Positions 9,048 to 16,349 of a DNA stretch of 64,000 nt are shown in pieces (positions within the stretch are counted from its first letter, which is position 1; each line of letters starts with the position of its first letter). Both the position numbers and the translations under genes were made by a program. This DNA comes from Dokdonia donghaensis DSW-1 (lineage in GTDB: Bacteria > Bacteroidota > Bacteroidia > Flavobacteriales > Flavobacteriaceae): positions 370,001 to 434,000 of the forward strand of contig NZ_CP015125.1 of the NCBI RefSeq assembly GCF_001653755.1. Direction: 5' to 3'. The notes beneath the pieces were generated by a model that saw nothing but the letters and a program-made list of their open reading frames with translations, searched no databases and had not been told where the DNA came from.

Positions 9048-10049
9048 TTAATTTATTGCAGGGCAATTACAGTCATAAGGATCTTTATTTACTCCTAAAT
9101 TAAGACCTAATGTAATCTGGTGGAAACCACCATTAGTAAGCACTACAGAATTGCTCTGGTATGAGTATGTGTAACCAAAAATAAAGCGATCATACATTCC
9201 TCCTATAAAAGGTGTAACGTATTGTAATTTTTGCACATCTACAGTTTCACCATTTGTTGTAAACTCTGCTCCGTCAAAACTTCTTCTATATGATAAACCT
9301 CCCCAGAGACGTCCCCAGTCAAGTTTATAGTATGCTTTTGCATTTACATCTAGTGTAGCTTCACCCGTTTGCTCTGTTGCTTGAAACATTACAGATGGCT
9401 CAAAACTCCAGTCTGTATAATTAGGTGTTACCGCATATGCCATTGAGACTATATAACGACGCTGGTTGTTTGGCTCAAAATTTTCACTAAAAATATCACG
9501 CTTTGCAGGTATTGCATTCTTGACTGTAAAATGTGCAGAGAAGTCTAAGAAGTTATAAGACATTCCAAAATCTACATTTAAGTAAGAATCACTTTGCTCT
9601 ATTCCTGAAATTACTGGATCAAAATCTGTGAGGTCAAAATTAGTCTCGTCTAGTTTACCCTGTATTATACCAGCGCTTATACCAAAAGAAAGCTGGTTAA
9701 GATCTGCAAAGCTACGACCTAGCATTAAGTGATAAGCAAATGTTGCATAAGCACCTTGCTGAGAAAAGTATCCATTTCTATCATTAAAAAGGATACCTCC
9801 TACACCTATTTTCTCACCTACTCGACCATTCATACTAACCGTTTGTAATGCTGGTGCATCATCTACTCCTGCCCACTGGCCACGAGCAGTTCCTCTTAAC
9901 TTTGTGGTTTGAGAGGCTCCTGCCATAGATGGGTGTAATAAATACAGGTTATCTTGTAAGTAATCAAGGTATACAGGTATTCCCTCTTGTGCAATAGCAT
10001 ATTGCGCAAAAAACAAGGCTATTAGAAAGTAGGATTTCTTCAAACTCAT
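9048..10049 (-). CDS. PorP/SprF family type IX secretion outer membrane protein
   Basis: 333 residues with a signal peptide (about 1-20, FAQYAIAQ) and the PorP/SprF family start in VYLDYLQDNLYLLHPSMAGASQ, followed by an outer membrane beta-barrel. Family members assist T9SS cargo carrying type B C-terminal signals and usually sit next to that cargo. This copy is solitary: neither flank encodes a large surface protein, unlike the second copy at 40998-41912. A palindrome copy lies nine bases after its 3' end. Confidence 0.88.
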   Translation of the reverse strand: MSLKKSYFLIALFFAQYAIAQEGIPVYLDYLQDNLYLLHPSMAGASQTTKLRGTARGQWAGVDDAPALQTVSMNGRVGEKIGVGGILFNDRNGYFSQQGAYATFAYHLMLGRSFADLNQLSFGISAGIIQGKLDETNFDLTDFDPVISGIEQSDSYLNVDFGMSYNFLDFSAHFTVKNAIPAKRDIFSENFEPNNQRRYIVSMAYAVTPNYTDWSFEPSVMFQATEQTGEATLDVNAKAYYKLDWGRLWGGLSYRRSFDGAEFTTNGETVDVQKLQYVTPFIGGMYDRFIFGYTYSYQSNSVVLTNGGFHQITLGLNLGVNKDPYDCNCPAIN

Positions 10050-10159
10050 AGGTTTTTCGTTTTCTATACAACAGTAAATCGCATTGGATATTGCCCCTTG
10101 CGACTGCAGTCTATTATTTTTTAAGTAAGGCCTACAAAAGATTTTACTTCCGTAGCTCT

Positions 10160-10167
10160 CAAATATA
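10160..10167 (-). promoter_or_regulatory. -7 promoter element for porP/sprF-like gene
   Basis: Minus-strand TATATTTG fits TAnnTTTG. The predicted leader is about 100 bases. Confidence 0.4.
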
Positions 10168-10334
10168 TGACTTTTTACAATACATATCCTTAAATATGAA
10201 GTGAACTCATATCGGGAGATACTATTACAGCAGCATATTTACCAAAATATAACACTAGTCGTATTAAAACTAATAACATCACGCCTAGTACTCATTCATA
10301 TACTATTCTATAACATTTTAAGGCTCATCTTCCC

Positions 10335-10342
10335 TACCTTTG
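10335..10342 (+). promoter_or_regulatory. -7 promoter element for the Nfu gene
   Basis: TACCTTTG fits TAnnTTTG and lies 17 bases before the ATG, predicting a very short leader. Confidence 0.5.
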
Positions 10343-10358
10343 CAAAAAAAGATCACCT

Positions 10359-11261
10359 ATGGCAACATATAATATATCTGTAGAAGGAACATCAAATCCT
10401 GCAATAAAAAAATTTCAAGCAGATCAATTTCTTGTTAATCACAATAGCTACGAATTTAAAAATATAGATGAGGCTTCAAACTCTCCACTTGCACAGCAAC
10501 TGTTTTACTTACCATTTGTAAAAACAGTTTACATCGCACAAAACTTTGTCGCGATAGAAAAATATAATATCGTAGAGTGGATAGATGTGCAGCAAGAAGT
10601 TGCAAACCAAGTAGAAGATTATCTTAATAATAACGGGCTTGTAATTATAGAAGACGTTGCTGCCAAAAAAATACCAGTAACAGTATATGCAGAGTCTACT
10701 CCTAACCCGTCTACTATTAAGTTTGTAGCAAATAAAAAGCTGGTAACAACCTCTTTTGAGTTTAAAAGTATTGATGATACTGCAAATGCACCTATGGCCA
10801 AGGCGCTTTTTCACTTTCCATTTGTAAAAGAAGTATTTTTTGATGAAAATTATATCTCAGTCCAGAAGTATGATATGGCAGAGTGGGATGAGGTTGTAAC
10901 AGAGACACGTGAGTTTATACGTGACTACATTCAAGATGGAAAAGAAATCGTAACTGCAGAGCAGCTCAAAACTCCTCAACAAGTAGACGCCATCGCCGAA
11001 GAAAAATTTGAAACTCTAGATGACGTTTCAAAGGAGATTGTAAATATTATAGAAGAATATGTAAAACCTGCCGTTGCTAGTGATGGAGGTAATATTGTTT
11101 TTAAACACTATGACGAGAAGACTCAAAACGTCTCGGTAATTTTACAAGGTGCTTGTAGCGGTTGTCCTTCTAGTACGTTTACACTTAAAAACGGAATAGA
11201 AAATATGCTTAAGCAAATGCTACCAGGTAAGATTAATATGGTAGAAGCTATTAACGGCTAG
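10359..11261 (+). CDS. NifU-like Fe-S cluster carrier with tandem Nfu N-terminal domains
   Basis: 300 residues with three domains: Nfu_N copy 1 (about 3-90), Nfu_N copy 2 (about 103-195) and a C-terminal NifU domain (about 222-300). The NifU part holds the cluster-binding C266-x-x-C269 in GACSGCPSS. The two N domains are clearly related: SNPAIKKFQ versus PNPSTIKFV, and PFVKTVYIAQNFVAIEKYN versus PFVKEVFFDENYISVQKYD. Nfu proteins receive a [4Fe-4S] cluster and hand it to apo-enzymes. The protein is cytosolic. Its nearest neighbours, T9SS and acyl-CoA dehydrogenase genes, do not suggest a dedicated client. Confidence 0.93.
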   Translation: MATYNISVEGTSNPAIKKFQADQFLVNHNSYEFKNIDEASNSPLAQQLFYLPFVKTVYIAQNFVAIEKYNIVEWIDVQQEVANQVEDYLNNNGLVIIEDVAAKKIPVTVYAESTPNPSTIKFVANKKLVTTSFEFKSIDDTANAPMAKALFHFPFVKEVFFDENYISVQKYDMAEWDEVVTETREFIRDYIQDGKEIVTAEQLKTPQQVDAIAEEKFETLDDVSKEIVNIIEEYVKPAVASDGGNIVFKHYDEKTQNVSVILQGACSGCPSSTFTLKNGIENMLKQMLPGKINMVEAING

Positions 11262-11281
11262 ATTTAAATTTCACAAAATTA

Positions 11282-11319
11282 AAAAAGCCTCATTACATAA
11301 AAATGTAATGAGGCTTTTT
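11282..11319. terminator. Bidirectional terminator between convergent genes
   Basis: A perfect 17-bp stem (11282-11298 with 11303-11319) around an AAAA loop, A-rich before and T-rich after, placed between the Nfu gene and the convergent acyl-CoA dehydrogenase gene. Confidence 0.9.
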
Positions 11320-11337
11320 CAGTTAGAGTAACGTTTA

Positions 11338-12516
11338 CTATTTAAAAGCATTCTCACCTGTAATATCAAGCCCTGTTATAAGCAAGTGTATGTCGTGCGT
11401 ACCTTCATACGTGATGACACTTTCTAGGTTCATCATATGGCGCATAATACTATACTCTCCTGTAATACCCATACCACCTAGCATCTGGCGTGCCTCACGA
11501 GCAATTTTTATAGCCATCTCAACATTATTACGCTTTGCCATAGATATTTGTGCAGACGTGGCTCTATCTTCATTTTTGAGCTGCCCTAGTCTAAAAGCTA
11601 GTAATTGTGCCTTTGTAATCTCTGTAATCATTTCTGCCAGCTTCTTTTGCTGCAATTGGAAAGCGGCAATAGGCTTCCCAAACTGGATACGCTCTTTTGC
11701 ATAACGCAATGCAGTATCATAACAGTCCATTGCGGCTCCTATCGCCCCCCAAGCAATACCAAAACGTGCCGAATCAAGACACCCTAATGGCGCTCCTAGT
11801 CCAGATTTGTTTGGTAATAAATTTTCTTTAGGCACTTTTACGTCTTGAAAGATAAGCTCTCCTGTTGCACTTGCTCTAAGTGACCATTTATTGTGAGTCT
11901 CTGGAGTAGAAAATCCCTCCATTCCTCTTTCTACTATAAGACCGTGTATACGTCCTTCTTCATTTTTTGCCCACACTACAGCCACATCACAAAATGGGCT
12001 GTTTGAGATCCAAAGTTTTGCCCCGTTTAAAAGATAATGGTCTCCCATATCTTTAAAGTTTGTGACCATCCCACTAGGGTTAGATCCGTGGTCTGGTTCT
12101 GTAAGTCCAAAAGATCCCATAAACTCACCAGAGGCTAGTTTTGGTAAAAACTTGTTGCGCTGCTCTTCAGAGCCATATTTCCAAATAGGATACATCACTA
12201 GTGAAGATTGCACAGAGGCTGTAGATCGCACACCAGAGTCACCACGCTCTATCTCTTGCATTATAAGTCCGTAAGAGATTTGATCAAGACCTGCACCTCC
12301 ATACTCTTCTGGAATATAAGGACCAAAAGCACCTATCTCTGCTAGGCCTGGAATAATAGATTTTGGAAACTTTGCATCCTGCGCTGCTTGTTCTATTATA
12401 GGTGATACATCACGCTTTACCCAAGCGCGGGCAGCATCACGTATAAGTTTATGTTCTTCGGTAAGGAGATCGTCTAGATTATAATAATCTGGAGCCTCAA
12501 AAAGATCTGGTTTCAT
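11338..12516 (-). CDS. Acyl-CoA dehydrogenase, glutaryl-CoA dehydrogenase-like
   Basis: 392 residues of a FAD-dependent acyl-CoA dehydrogenase. It oxidises an acyl-CoA thioester at the alpha-beta bond and passes electrons to ETF. Seen: SFGLTEPDHGSNPSGM (FAD/substrate region), ARQMLGGMGITGEY and the C-terminal TYEGTHDIH with the catalytic Glu. The ending, NLESVITYEGTHDIHLLITGLDITG, resembles glutaryl-CoA dehydrogenase, which decarboxylates glutaryl-CoA to crotonyl-CoA in lysine and tryptophan breakdown; a tryptophan dioxygenase is encoded elsewhere in the window. Substrate choice remains inference. A weak TACTTTTA (complement 12536-12543) may be its -7 element. Confidence 0.88.
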   Translation of the reverse strand: MKPDLFEAPDYYNLDDLLTEEHKLIRDAARAWVKRDVSPIIEQAAQDAKFPKSIIPGLAEIGAFGPYIPEEYGGAGLDQISYGLIMQEIERGDSGVRSTASVQSSLVMYPIWKYGSEEQRNKFLPKLASGEFMGSFGLTEPDHGSNPSGMVTNFKDMGDHYLLNGAKLWISNSPFCDVAVVWAKNEEGRIHGLIVERGMEGFSTPETHNKWSLRASATGELIFQDVKVPKENLLPNKSGLGAPLGCLDSARFGIAWGAIGAAMDCYDTALRYAKERIQFGKPIAAFQLQQKKLAEMITEITKAQLLAFRLGQLKNEDRATSAQISMAKRNNVEMAIKIAREARQMLGGMGITGEYSIMRHMMNLESVITYEGTHDIHLLITGLDITGENAFK

Positions 12517-12574
12517 AGCTTAGTTTTTTGCTTCGTAAAAGTAGCGAAAACGTTTTCAATGCCCAAAACCCTGC

Positions 12575-13393
12575 TTACATTTTGATATAGAAGTCTCTAA
12601 CTAGTGACACATATGCATCGGTATAGTCGTGACGTGACTTTTCGATAATAAGCGTTGTTATCTCTGCGGGACTTTGCGGGGTTACGCTTTCGCGAAAGCG
12701 GTCTTCTCCACCTACCACTTCTTTATCTTGAAAAGCAAATGAGAAAGACATAAGACTGCGCTTTACTGGTGCGTCTGGGGTTCCTTTTACTCTGGTAATT
12801 CTTGTAGGCACAAGTTGTGCTCTTGAACATAGCAAAATGAAATCTTCTTCACGCTCATAAGGAATGATCACATTAAATGTACCCTCTGGCGAAAGAAGCT
12901 TTGCCACCGCTCCCACAAGTAATTCAAAAGGCATTGCAGACTCAAACCTTGCTTGCTCTCTTGCATCTAGGGCTGCACCATCATTTTGTGACTTTTCTTT
13001 TAATGCGTCTTGTGAGGCTTGTGTGAGATCTTCTGTATAAAATGGGGGATTACAAACTATAAGATCATACTCATCATCTACCTCTGCCGCAAACTCGTAT
13101 AAATGTGCGTGGTAACAAAACAGACGATCACCCCAGTCACTGTTTTCAAAATTTTCGGTAGCCTGCTCATAGGCATTATCATCTAGCTCTACGGCATCTA
13201 TAGTTTGTGCATCGCAGCGTTGTGCTAGCATAAGTGCAATCACACCTGTGCCTGTCCCTATATCGAGTATGCTATCTGGGTATGCCTCTGTAGACGTCCA
13301 AGCACCTAGCAAGACACCATCTGTACCTATTTTCATCGCGCAGCGATCTTGGGCGATGGTAAACTGTTTGAATTTAAAGGGTTTTGATGACAT
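12575..13393 (-). CDS. trmN6: tRNA1(Val) (adenine(37)-N6)-methyltransferase
   Basis: 272 residues, SAM-dependent N6-adenine methyltransferase of the YfiC/TrmN6 family, which modifies A37 of tRNA1(Val). Motif I is SILDIGTGTGVIALMLAQR (about 41-59), and the N6-adenine signature is NPPFYTE (about 114-120), preceded by DLIVC. The family is usually about 235-250 residues. Some extra length comes from an in-frame palindrome encoding RFRES near residues 232-236, inside a segment (GGEDRFRESVTPQSPAE) that looks like a loop. Its ATG overlaps the rimM stop by one base (TAATG), so translation is coupled to rimM. Confidence 0.9.
   Translation of the reverse strand: MSSKPFKFKQFTIAQDRCAMKIGTDGVLLGAWTSTEAYPDSILDIGTGTGVIALMLAQRCDAQTIDAVELDDNAYEQATENFENSDWGDRLFCYHAHLYEFAAEVDDEYDLIVCNPPFYTEDLTQASQDALKEKSQNDGAALDAREQARFESAMPFELLVGAVAKLLSPEGTFNVIIPYEREEDFILLCSRAQLVPTRITRVKGTPDAPVKRSLMSFSFAFQDKEVVGGEDRFRESVTPQSPAEITTLIIEKSRHDYTDAYVSLVRDFYIKM
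12685..12700. repeat. Genome palindrome, copy 4 (in trmN6)
   Basis: Perfect 16-mer; encodes RFRES in a loop-like segment. Confidence 0.95.
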
Positions 13394-13917
13394 TATATAT
13401 ATAAATCTATCAAGCCTTCAGGTAATTCAAAATGCATTTGCTTATTCTCGCGGTCTACCTTTTTGATAAAGTCATCTACCATAGGGATGAGTACTTGAGA
13501 GCCGTCACGATCTATTTCAAAAATAGCCTGTGTATTACTGTCATTTACATAAGTGATAGTTCCTATTTCTCCAAAAGCCTTGTCTACCGCAGTAAAGCCT
13601 ACTACCTCGTGAAAGTAAAACTGATCCCCACTTAGCTCAGGAAGTAAATCTAGGGGAAGGTATAAACCTGCTCCTATCATATCATCTGCATCTTCTTCTG
13701 TATCTATATCTTCAAATTTTACACGTAGCAATGTAGATTTGTGCAACTGTGAAGACTCAATAAAATAAGGTACAAGACTAGGTCCAAAATCTATAAAGAC
13801 AGAGTCCATATCTACATACTGGTCTGGCTCGTCTGTATCTAGTTTTGCGAGCAGCTCGCCTTTAAAGCTGTACTTGCGCACTATTTTACCTAGGTAAAAA
13901 CATTCTTCCTTTTTCAT
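13393..13917 (-). CDS. rimM: Ribosome maturation factor RimM
   Basis: 174 residues, normal for RimM, which binds ribosomal protein S19 and assists 30S maturation. The N-terminal beta-barrel domain opens with YLGKIVRKYSFKGELLAKLDTD; the C-terminal PRC-barrel domain has DQFYFHEVVGFTAVD and ends VLIPMVDDFIKKVD. The rpsP gene lies just upstream, as in most bacteria, but the terminator at 13954-13985 separates them, so rimM-trmN6 probably has its own promoter. TATTTTTA on the minus strand near 13923-13930 is a one-mismatch -7 candidate. Confidence 0.94.
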   Translation of the reverse strand: MKKEECFYLGKIVRKYSFKGELLAKLDTDEPDQYVDMDSVFIDFGPSLVPYFIESSQLHKSTLLRVKFEDIDTEEDADDMIGAGLYLPLDLLPELSGDQFYFHEVVGFTAVDKAFGEIGTITYVNDSNTQAIFEIDRDGSQVLIPMVDDFIKKVDRENKQMHFELPEGLIDLYI

Positions 13918-13953
13918 AGACTGTAAAAATACAATGATATCTTATAAAATAAG

Positions 13954-13985
13954 AAAACGTCCTAATAATTACATTAGGACGTTTC
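13954..13985 (-). terminator. Terminator after rpsP
   Basis: A perfect 12-bp stem AAACGTCCTAAT (13955-13966) / ATTAGGACGTTT (13973-13984), followed on the minus strand by a T-rich tract. It separates rpsP from rimM. Confidence 0.8.
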
Positions 13986-14022
13986 TGTTACATTTATAAA
14001 GCCCGTGGGCTTATAATGCTGT

Positions 14023-14541
14023 TTACTCTTCAGAGTCTGAAGCTGCTGCTTCACCCTCTGCACCAGGAGCATCCTCAGCATCTGCAACCACTTCTGGTTG
14101 TGCTGCTGCGATACGAGCCTCGTTTACAGCTTTCTCAGCTGCAAGAGCGTCTGCTTTTGCTTTTTCTTCTGCTTTAGAAAGGTCACCTTTCTTAGCTGCT
14201 ACTTTAGAAGCTTTTTCTTCTAACCAAGCGTTGAATTTTTCTTCCGCTTGCTCTTCAGTAAGCGCTCCTTTACGTACACCACCTGCAAGGTGATTTTTGA
14301 GCATTGCTCCTTTGTACGATAAAAGACGTTTTGCCGTCTCAGTAGGCTGCGCTCCATTTTGTAACCAAGTTACAGCTCCATCTACATCTAGATCAATCTG
14401 TGCTGGGTTAGTGTTTGGATTGTAAGTACCTATTTTTTCTAAGTATTTACCATCTCTCTTTGCGCGTGCATCTGCTGCTACGATCCAGTAAAAAGGTTTT
14501 CCTTTTTTACCGTGTCTTTGTAATCTAATTTTAACTGACAT
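14023..14541 (-). CDS. rpsP: 30S ribosomal protein S16 with long acidic C-terminal extension
   Basis: The first 80 or so residues are canonical bS16 (SVKIRLQRHGKKGKPFYWIVAAD, YLEKIGTYNPNT, WLQNGAQPTETAKRLL). S16 is usually 80-90 residues, whereas this one has 172. The added part is Ala/Glu/Lys-rich and ends in a strongly acidic run (DAEDAPGAEGEAAASDSEE). Such extensions are familiar in Bacteroidota S16 and probably lie on the ribosome surface. A minus-strand TATATTTG at 14589-14596 is a good -7 element. Confidence 0.95.
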   Translation of the reverse strand: MSVKIRLQRHGKKGKPFYWIVAADARAKRDGKYLEKIGTYNPNTNPAQIDLDVDGAVTWLQNGAQPTETAKRLLSYKGAMLKNHLAGGVRKGALTEEQAEEKFNAWLEEKASKVAAKKGDLSKAEEKAKADALAAEKAVNEARIAAAQPEVVADAEDAPGAEGEAAASDSEE

Positions 14542-14588
14542 AAAAGTTAATTTGTGGGGTACCCGACCCCTGTTTTTATTTAAGTCTG

Positions 14589-14596
14589 CAAATATA
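14589..14596 (-). promoter_or_regulatory. -7 promoter element for rpsP
   Basis: Minus-strand TATATTTG, perfect TAnnTTTG, predicting a leader of about 40 bases. Confidence 0.5.
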
Positions 14597-14641
14597 CTAC
14601 AATTTTTGATCCATTCGACACGTTATGTCTTTAATATAGAG

Positions 14642-14649
14642 TACTTTTG
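14642..14649 (+). promoter_or_regulatory. -7 promoter element for the lipoprotein gene
   Basis: TACTTTTG, perfect TAnnTTTG, 22 bases before the chosen ATG at 14672. It argues against the upstream in-frame ATG at 14552, which would lie before the promoter. Confidence 0.5.
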
Positions 14650-14671
14650 CAAAATATTTAAGACACCCTCA

Positions 14672-15484
14672 ATGAAAGTAGTATTCCTTACATTAATAAG
14701 TGTAATGCTCTTTACTTCTTGTAGTACAATAGAAGACAATAGTCCGGCTTTACAAGGAATTAAAGACAGCTTACTCTTTAGAGCAAATGACTCGAGAGCC
14801 ATTTTCAATACAGACGGAAGCCTAGTTGTCACTGGAGAGCGCGGCCTTGAAGCCGTTAATCTTCTTGTTAACAACCAGAGCCAGAGTCCCGTTACCCTAG
14901 GCGGATCAAATAACACAAATATAGCTGTATACACAGATGAGAATGGTGTAGAGTACAGCACACTTAACCCTCTTTCTCGAGGAAATTTTGCTTATTCTCT
15001 TAACGGCGACAACAGCCTCTCTGGAGAGTTTAACTTTACCGCATATACAGAATCACTGCAAGATTCTGTTTTCTTTTATAGAGGTGTTGCATATCAAGTC
15101 CCTATACTAAGTCCTTTAATGAATGAACCAGAAGTAATTGTACTTCAAAACAACTTTACTGCAAAGGTAAATACGATAATGTTTACTCCTACTATCATAA
15201 ATAGTTCGGTATCTGGTAATCTTATAACCGTAGTGGGACAAACTTCTACCACATCTCTTGCGTTAAACTTTCCGCTCAACACAATGGCAGGTGACTATTT
15301 ATTAGGTACAAATCCAGACCTCTCGGCTGGCTATACGGTTCCCAATGGAGTGTCTAATGCTACATCTGGAGAGCTTACCATCATAACAAATGACGCAGCA
15401 AATGAGCTTATCGTAGGTACCTTTTCTTTTCAAACAGATGATGGGTTTGAGGTAACAGAAGGAGCATTTACTATAAATTACTAA
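14672..15484 (+). CDS. Putative lipoprotein of unknown function
   Basis: 270 residues from ATG 14672. An in-frame upstream ATG exists at 14552, but only the later start places a lipoprotein signal directly at the N-terminus (MKVVFLTLISVMLFTSC, Cys17), and a promoter element lies between the two. The mature protein is beta-rich, low in charge, rich in Asn/Ser/Thr and without recognisable catalytic motifs. It resembles the many small flavobacterial lipoproteins with DUF6252-like beta folds, but I do not claim membership. It stands alone: rpsP is divergent, and a palindrome followed by a hairpin terminator closes the gene. Confidence 0.7.
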   Translation: MKVVFLTLISVMLFTSCSTIEDNSPALQGIKDSLLFRANDSRAIFNTDGSLVVTGERGLEAVNLLVNNQSQSPVTLGGSNNTNIAVYTDENGVEYSTLNPLSRGNFAYSLNGDNSLSGEFNFTAYTESLQDSVFFYRGVAYQVPILSPLMNEPEVIVLQNNFTAKVNTIMFTPTIINSSVSGNLITVVGQTSTTSLALNFPLNTMAGDYLLGTNPDLSAGYTVPNGVSNATSGELTIITNDAANELIVGTFSFQTDDGFEVTEGAFTINY

Positions 15485-15493
15485 ATTTTATTA

Positions 15494-15509
15494 CGCTTTC
15501 GCGAAAGCG
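15494..15509. repeat. Genome palindrome, copy 5 (intergenic)
   Basis: Perfect 16-mer, nine bases behind the lipoprotein stop, before the terminator. Confidence 0.95.
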
Positions 15510-15525
15510 TAGCCACCCACAATAC

Positions 15526-15557
15526 AAGCACACCACAAGGGGTGCTTTTTCTTTTAT
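15526..15557 (+). terminator. Terminator after the lipoprotein gene
   Basis: A 9-bp stem AAGCACACC / GGGGTGCTT with one mismatch and an ACAA loop, followed by T-rich sequence. Confidence 0.65.
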
Positions 15558-15700
15558 GTTAAGTATTTTAAGACACTTAACACAGATTTACGTTAATATG
15601 CGCCAAATCTAGCGCTATGAGGTTAAAGGTGGTTAAACCTCTATCCCAAAGCCCTGTCTGCCTGTACCTTTATATCATTACTAACAACAAAAAATATATT

Positions 15701-16147
15701 ATGAGCTATACAGAAGAAGTAGGAAATAAGTTAAACAATTTATTAACCAAGTCATATGATGCAGAAGCTGGCTACAAGAAAGCAGCAGAAAAAGTAAGCA
15801 ACACAGGACTAAAAAACTTTTTTAATAACCGTGCTCAAGATCGATATAACTTTGGACACGAAATTAAGGAAGAGGTACGCAGCTTCGGCCAAGAAGTAGA
15901 CAAAGGAACAAGCTTTACAGCAGATGCGCACAGAGCGTGGATGGATGTAAAAGCAGCTTTTACAACAGATAATGACGAAGCGGTTTTAGAAGAAGCAATA
16001 CGAGGAGAAAAGGCCTCTGTAGAAACATATAACGAAGTACTCGCAGAGACTTCATTACCAAACTCAACAAGAACAATACTAGAAAAACAACGTAATAGCA
16101 TACAGAATGCTCTTAACGAAGTAAAAACTCTTGAAGAGTGGGCATAA
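15701..16147 (+). CDS. PA2169-type four-helix-bundle (ferritin-like) protein
   Basis: 148 residues from MSYTEEVGNKLNNLL; the frame continues upstream to an ATG at 15617, but the residues encoded there do not fit the family and a -7-like TACCTTTA (15665-15672) lies within that stretch. The protein is all-helical, with two repeated helix pairs of the DUF2383 type (NKLNNLLTKSYDAEAGYKKAAEK and EEAIRGEKASVETYNEVLAE). It belongs to the ferritin-like superfamily; the biochemical role is unknown, although related proteins are often stress-associated. Upstream at 15621-15638 the heptamer GGTTAAA occurs twice with a 10-bp period, a possible operator. A clear terminator follows. Confidence 0.82.
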   Translation: MSYTEEVGNKLNNLLTKSYDAEAGYKKAAEKVSNTGLKNFFNNRAQDRYNFGHEIKEEVRSFGQEVDKGTSFTADAHRAWMDVKAAFTTDNDEAVLEEAIRGEKASVETYNEVLAETSLPNSTRTILEKQRNSIQNALNEVKTLEEWA

Positions 16148-16184
16148 TTGCCACATTTTAAAAAATTGGATTTGAAAAAGGAGA

Positions 16185-16217
16185 AAAATCCCAACCAGTA
16201 GGTTGGGATTTTTTTTT
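16185..16217 (+). terminator. Terminator after the ferritin-like gene
   Basis: A perfect 12-bp stem AAAATCCCAACC (16185-16196) / GGTTGGGATTTT (16201-16212) with an AGTA loop and a run of T residues. Confidence 0.9.
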
Positions 16218-16349
16218 GCATCAATTTCTCATCATCAGCCACTTATAACGAGTAATATTATTGTGCATAAATCATTAAAATTTGACATTAATTAAGCACA
16301 CATTAAAGAGTAAAATTCTGTACATTTCTTATCCACATTTTTTACGCCT

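Larger units (their letters stand above)
10050..10358. other. 309-base divergent intergenic region
   Basis: It separates the PorP/SprF and Nfu genes. I see a -7 element for each gene (10160-10167 minus, 10335-10342 plus) and otherwise AT-rich sequence without convincing hairpins or small coding frames. Confidence 0.6.

Noticed and set aside
10201..10383. A 60-codon frame before the Nfu gene
   Set aside because: It lies across the promoter and start of the Nfu gene, has no family resemblance and an AT-driven composition.
8982..11319. The shared GCCTCAT stem of the terminators at 8982 and 11282 as a repeat family
   Set aside because: Identity covers only about ten bases of stem and can arise from common terminator composition.
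14552..14671. Upstream start of the lipoprotein gene
   Set aside because: It would bury the lipoprotein signal 40 residues inside the chain and lies before the promoter element.
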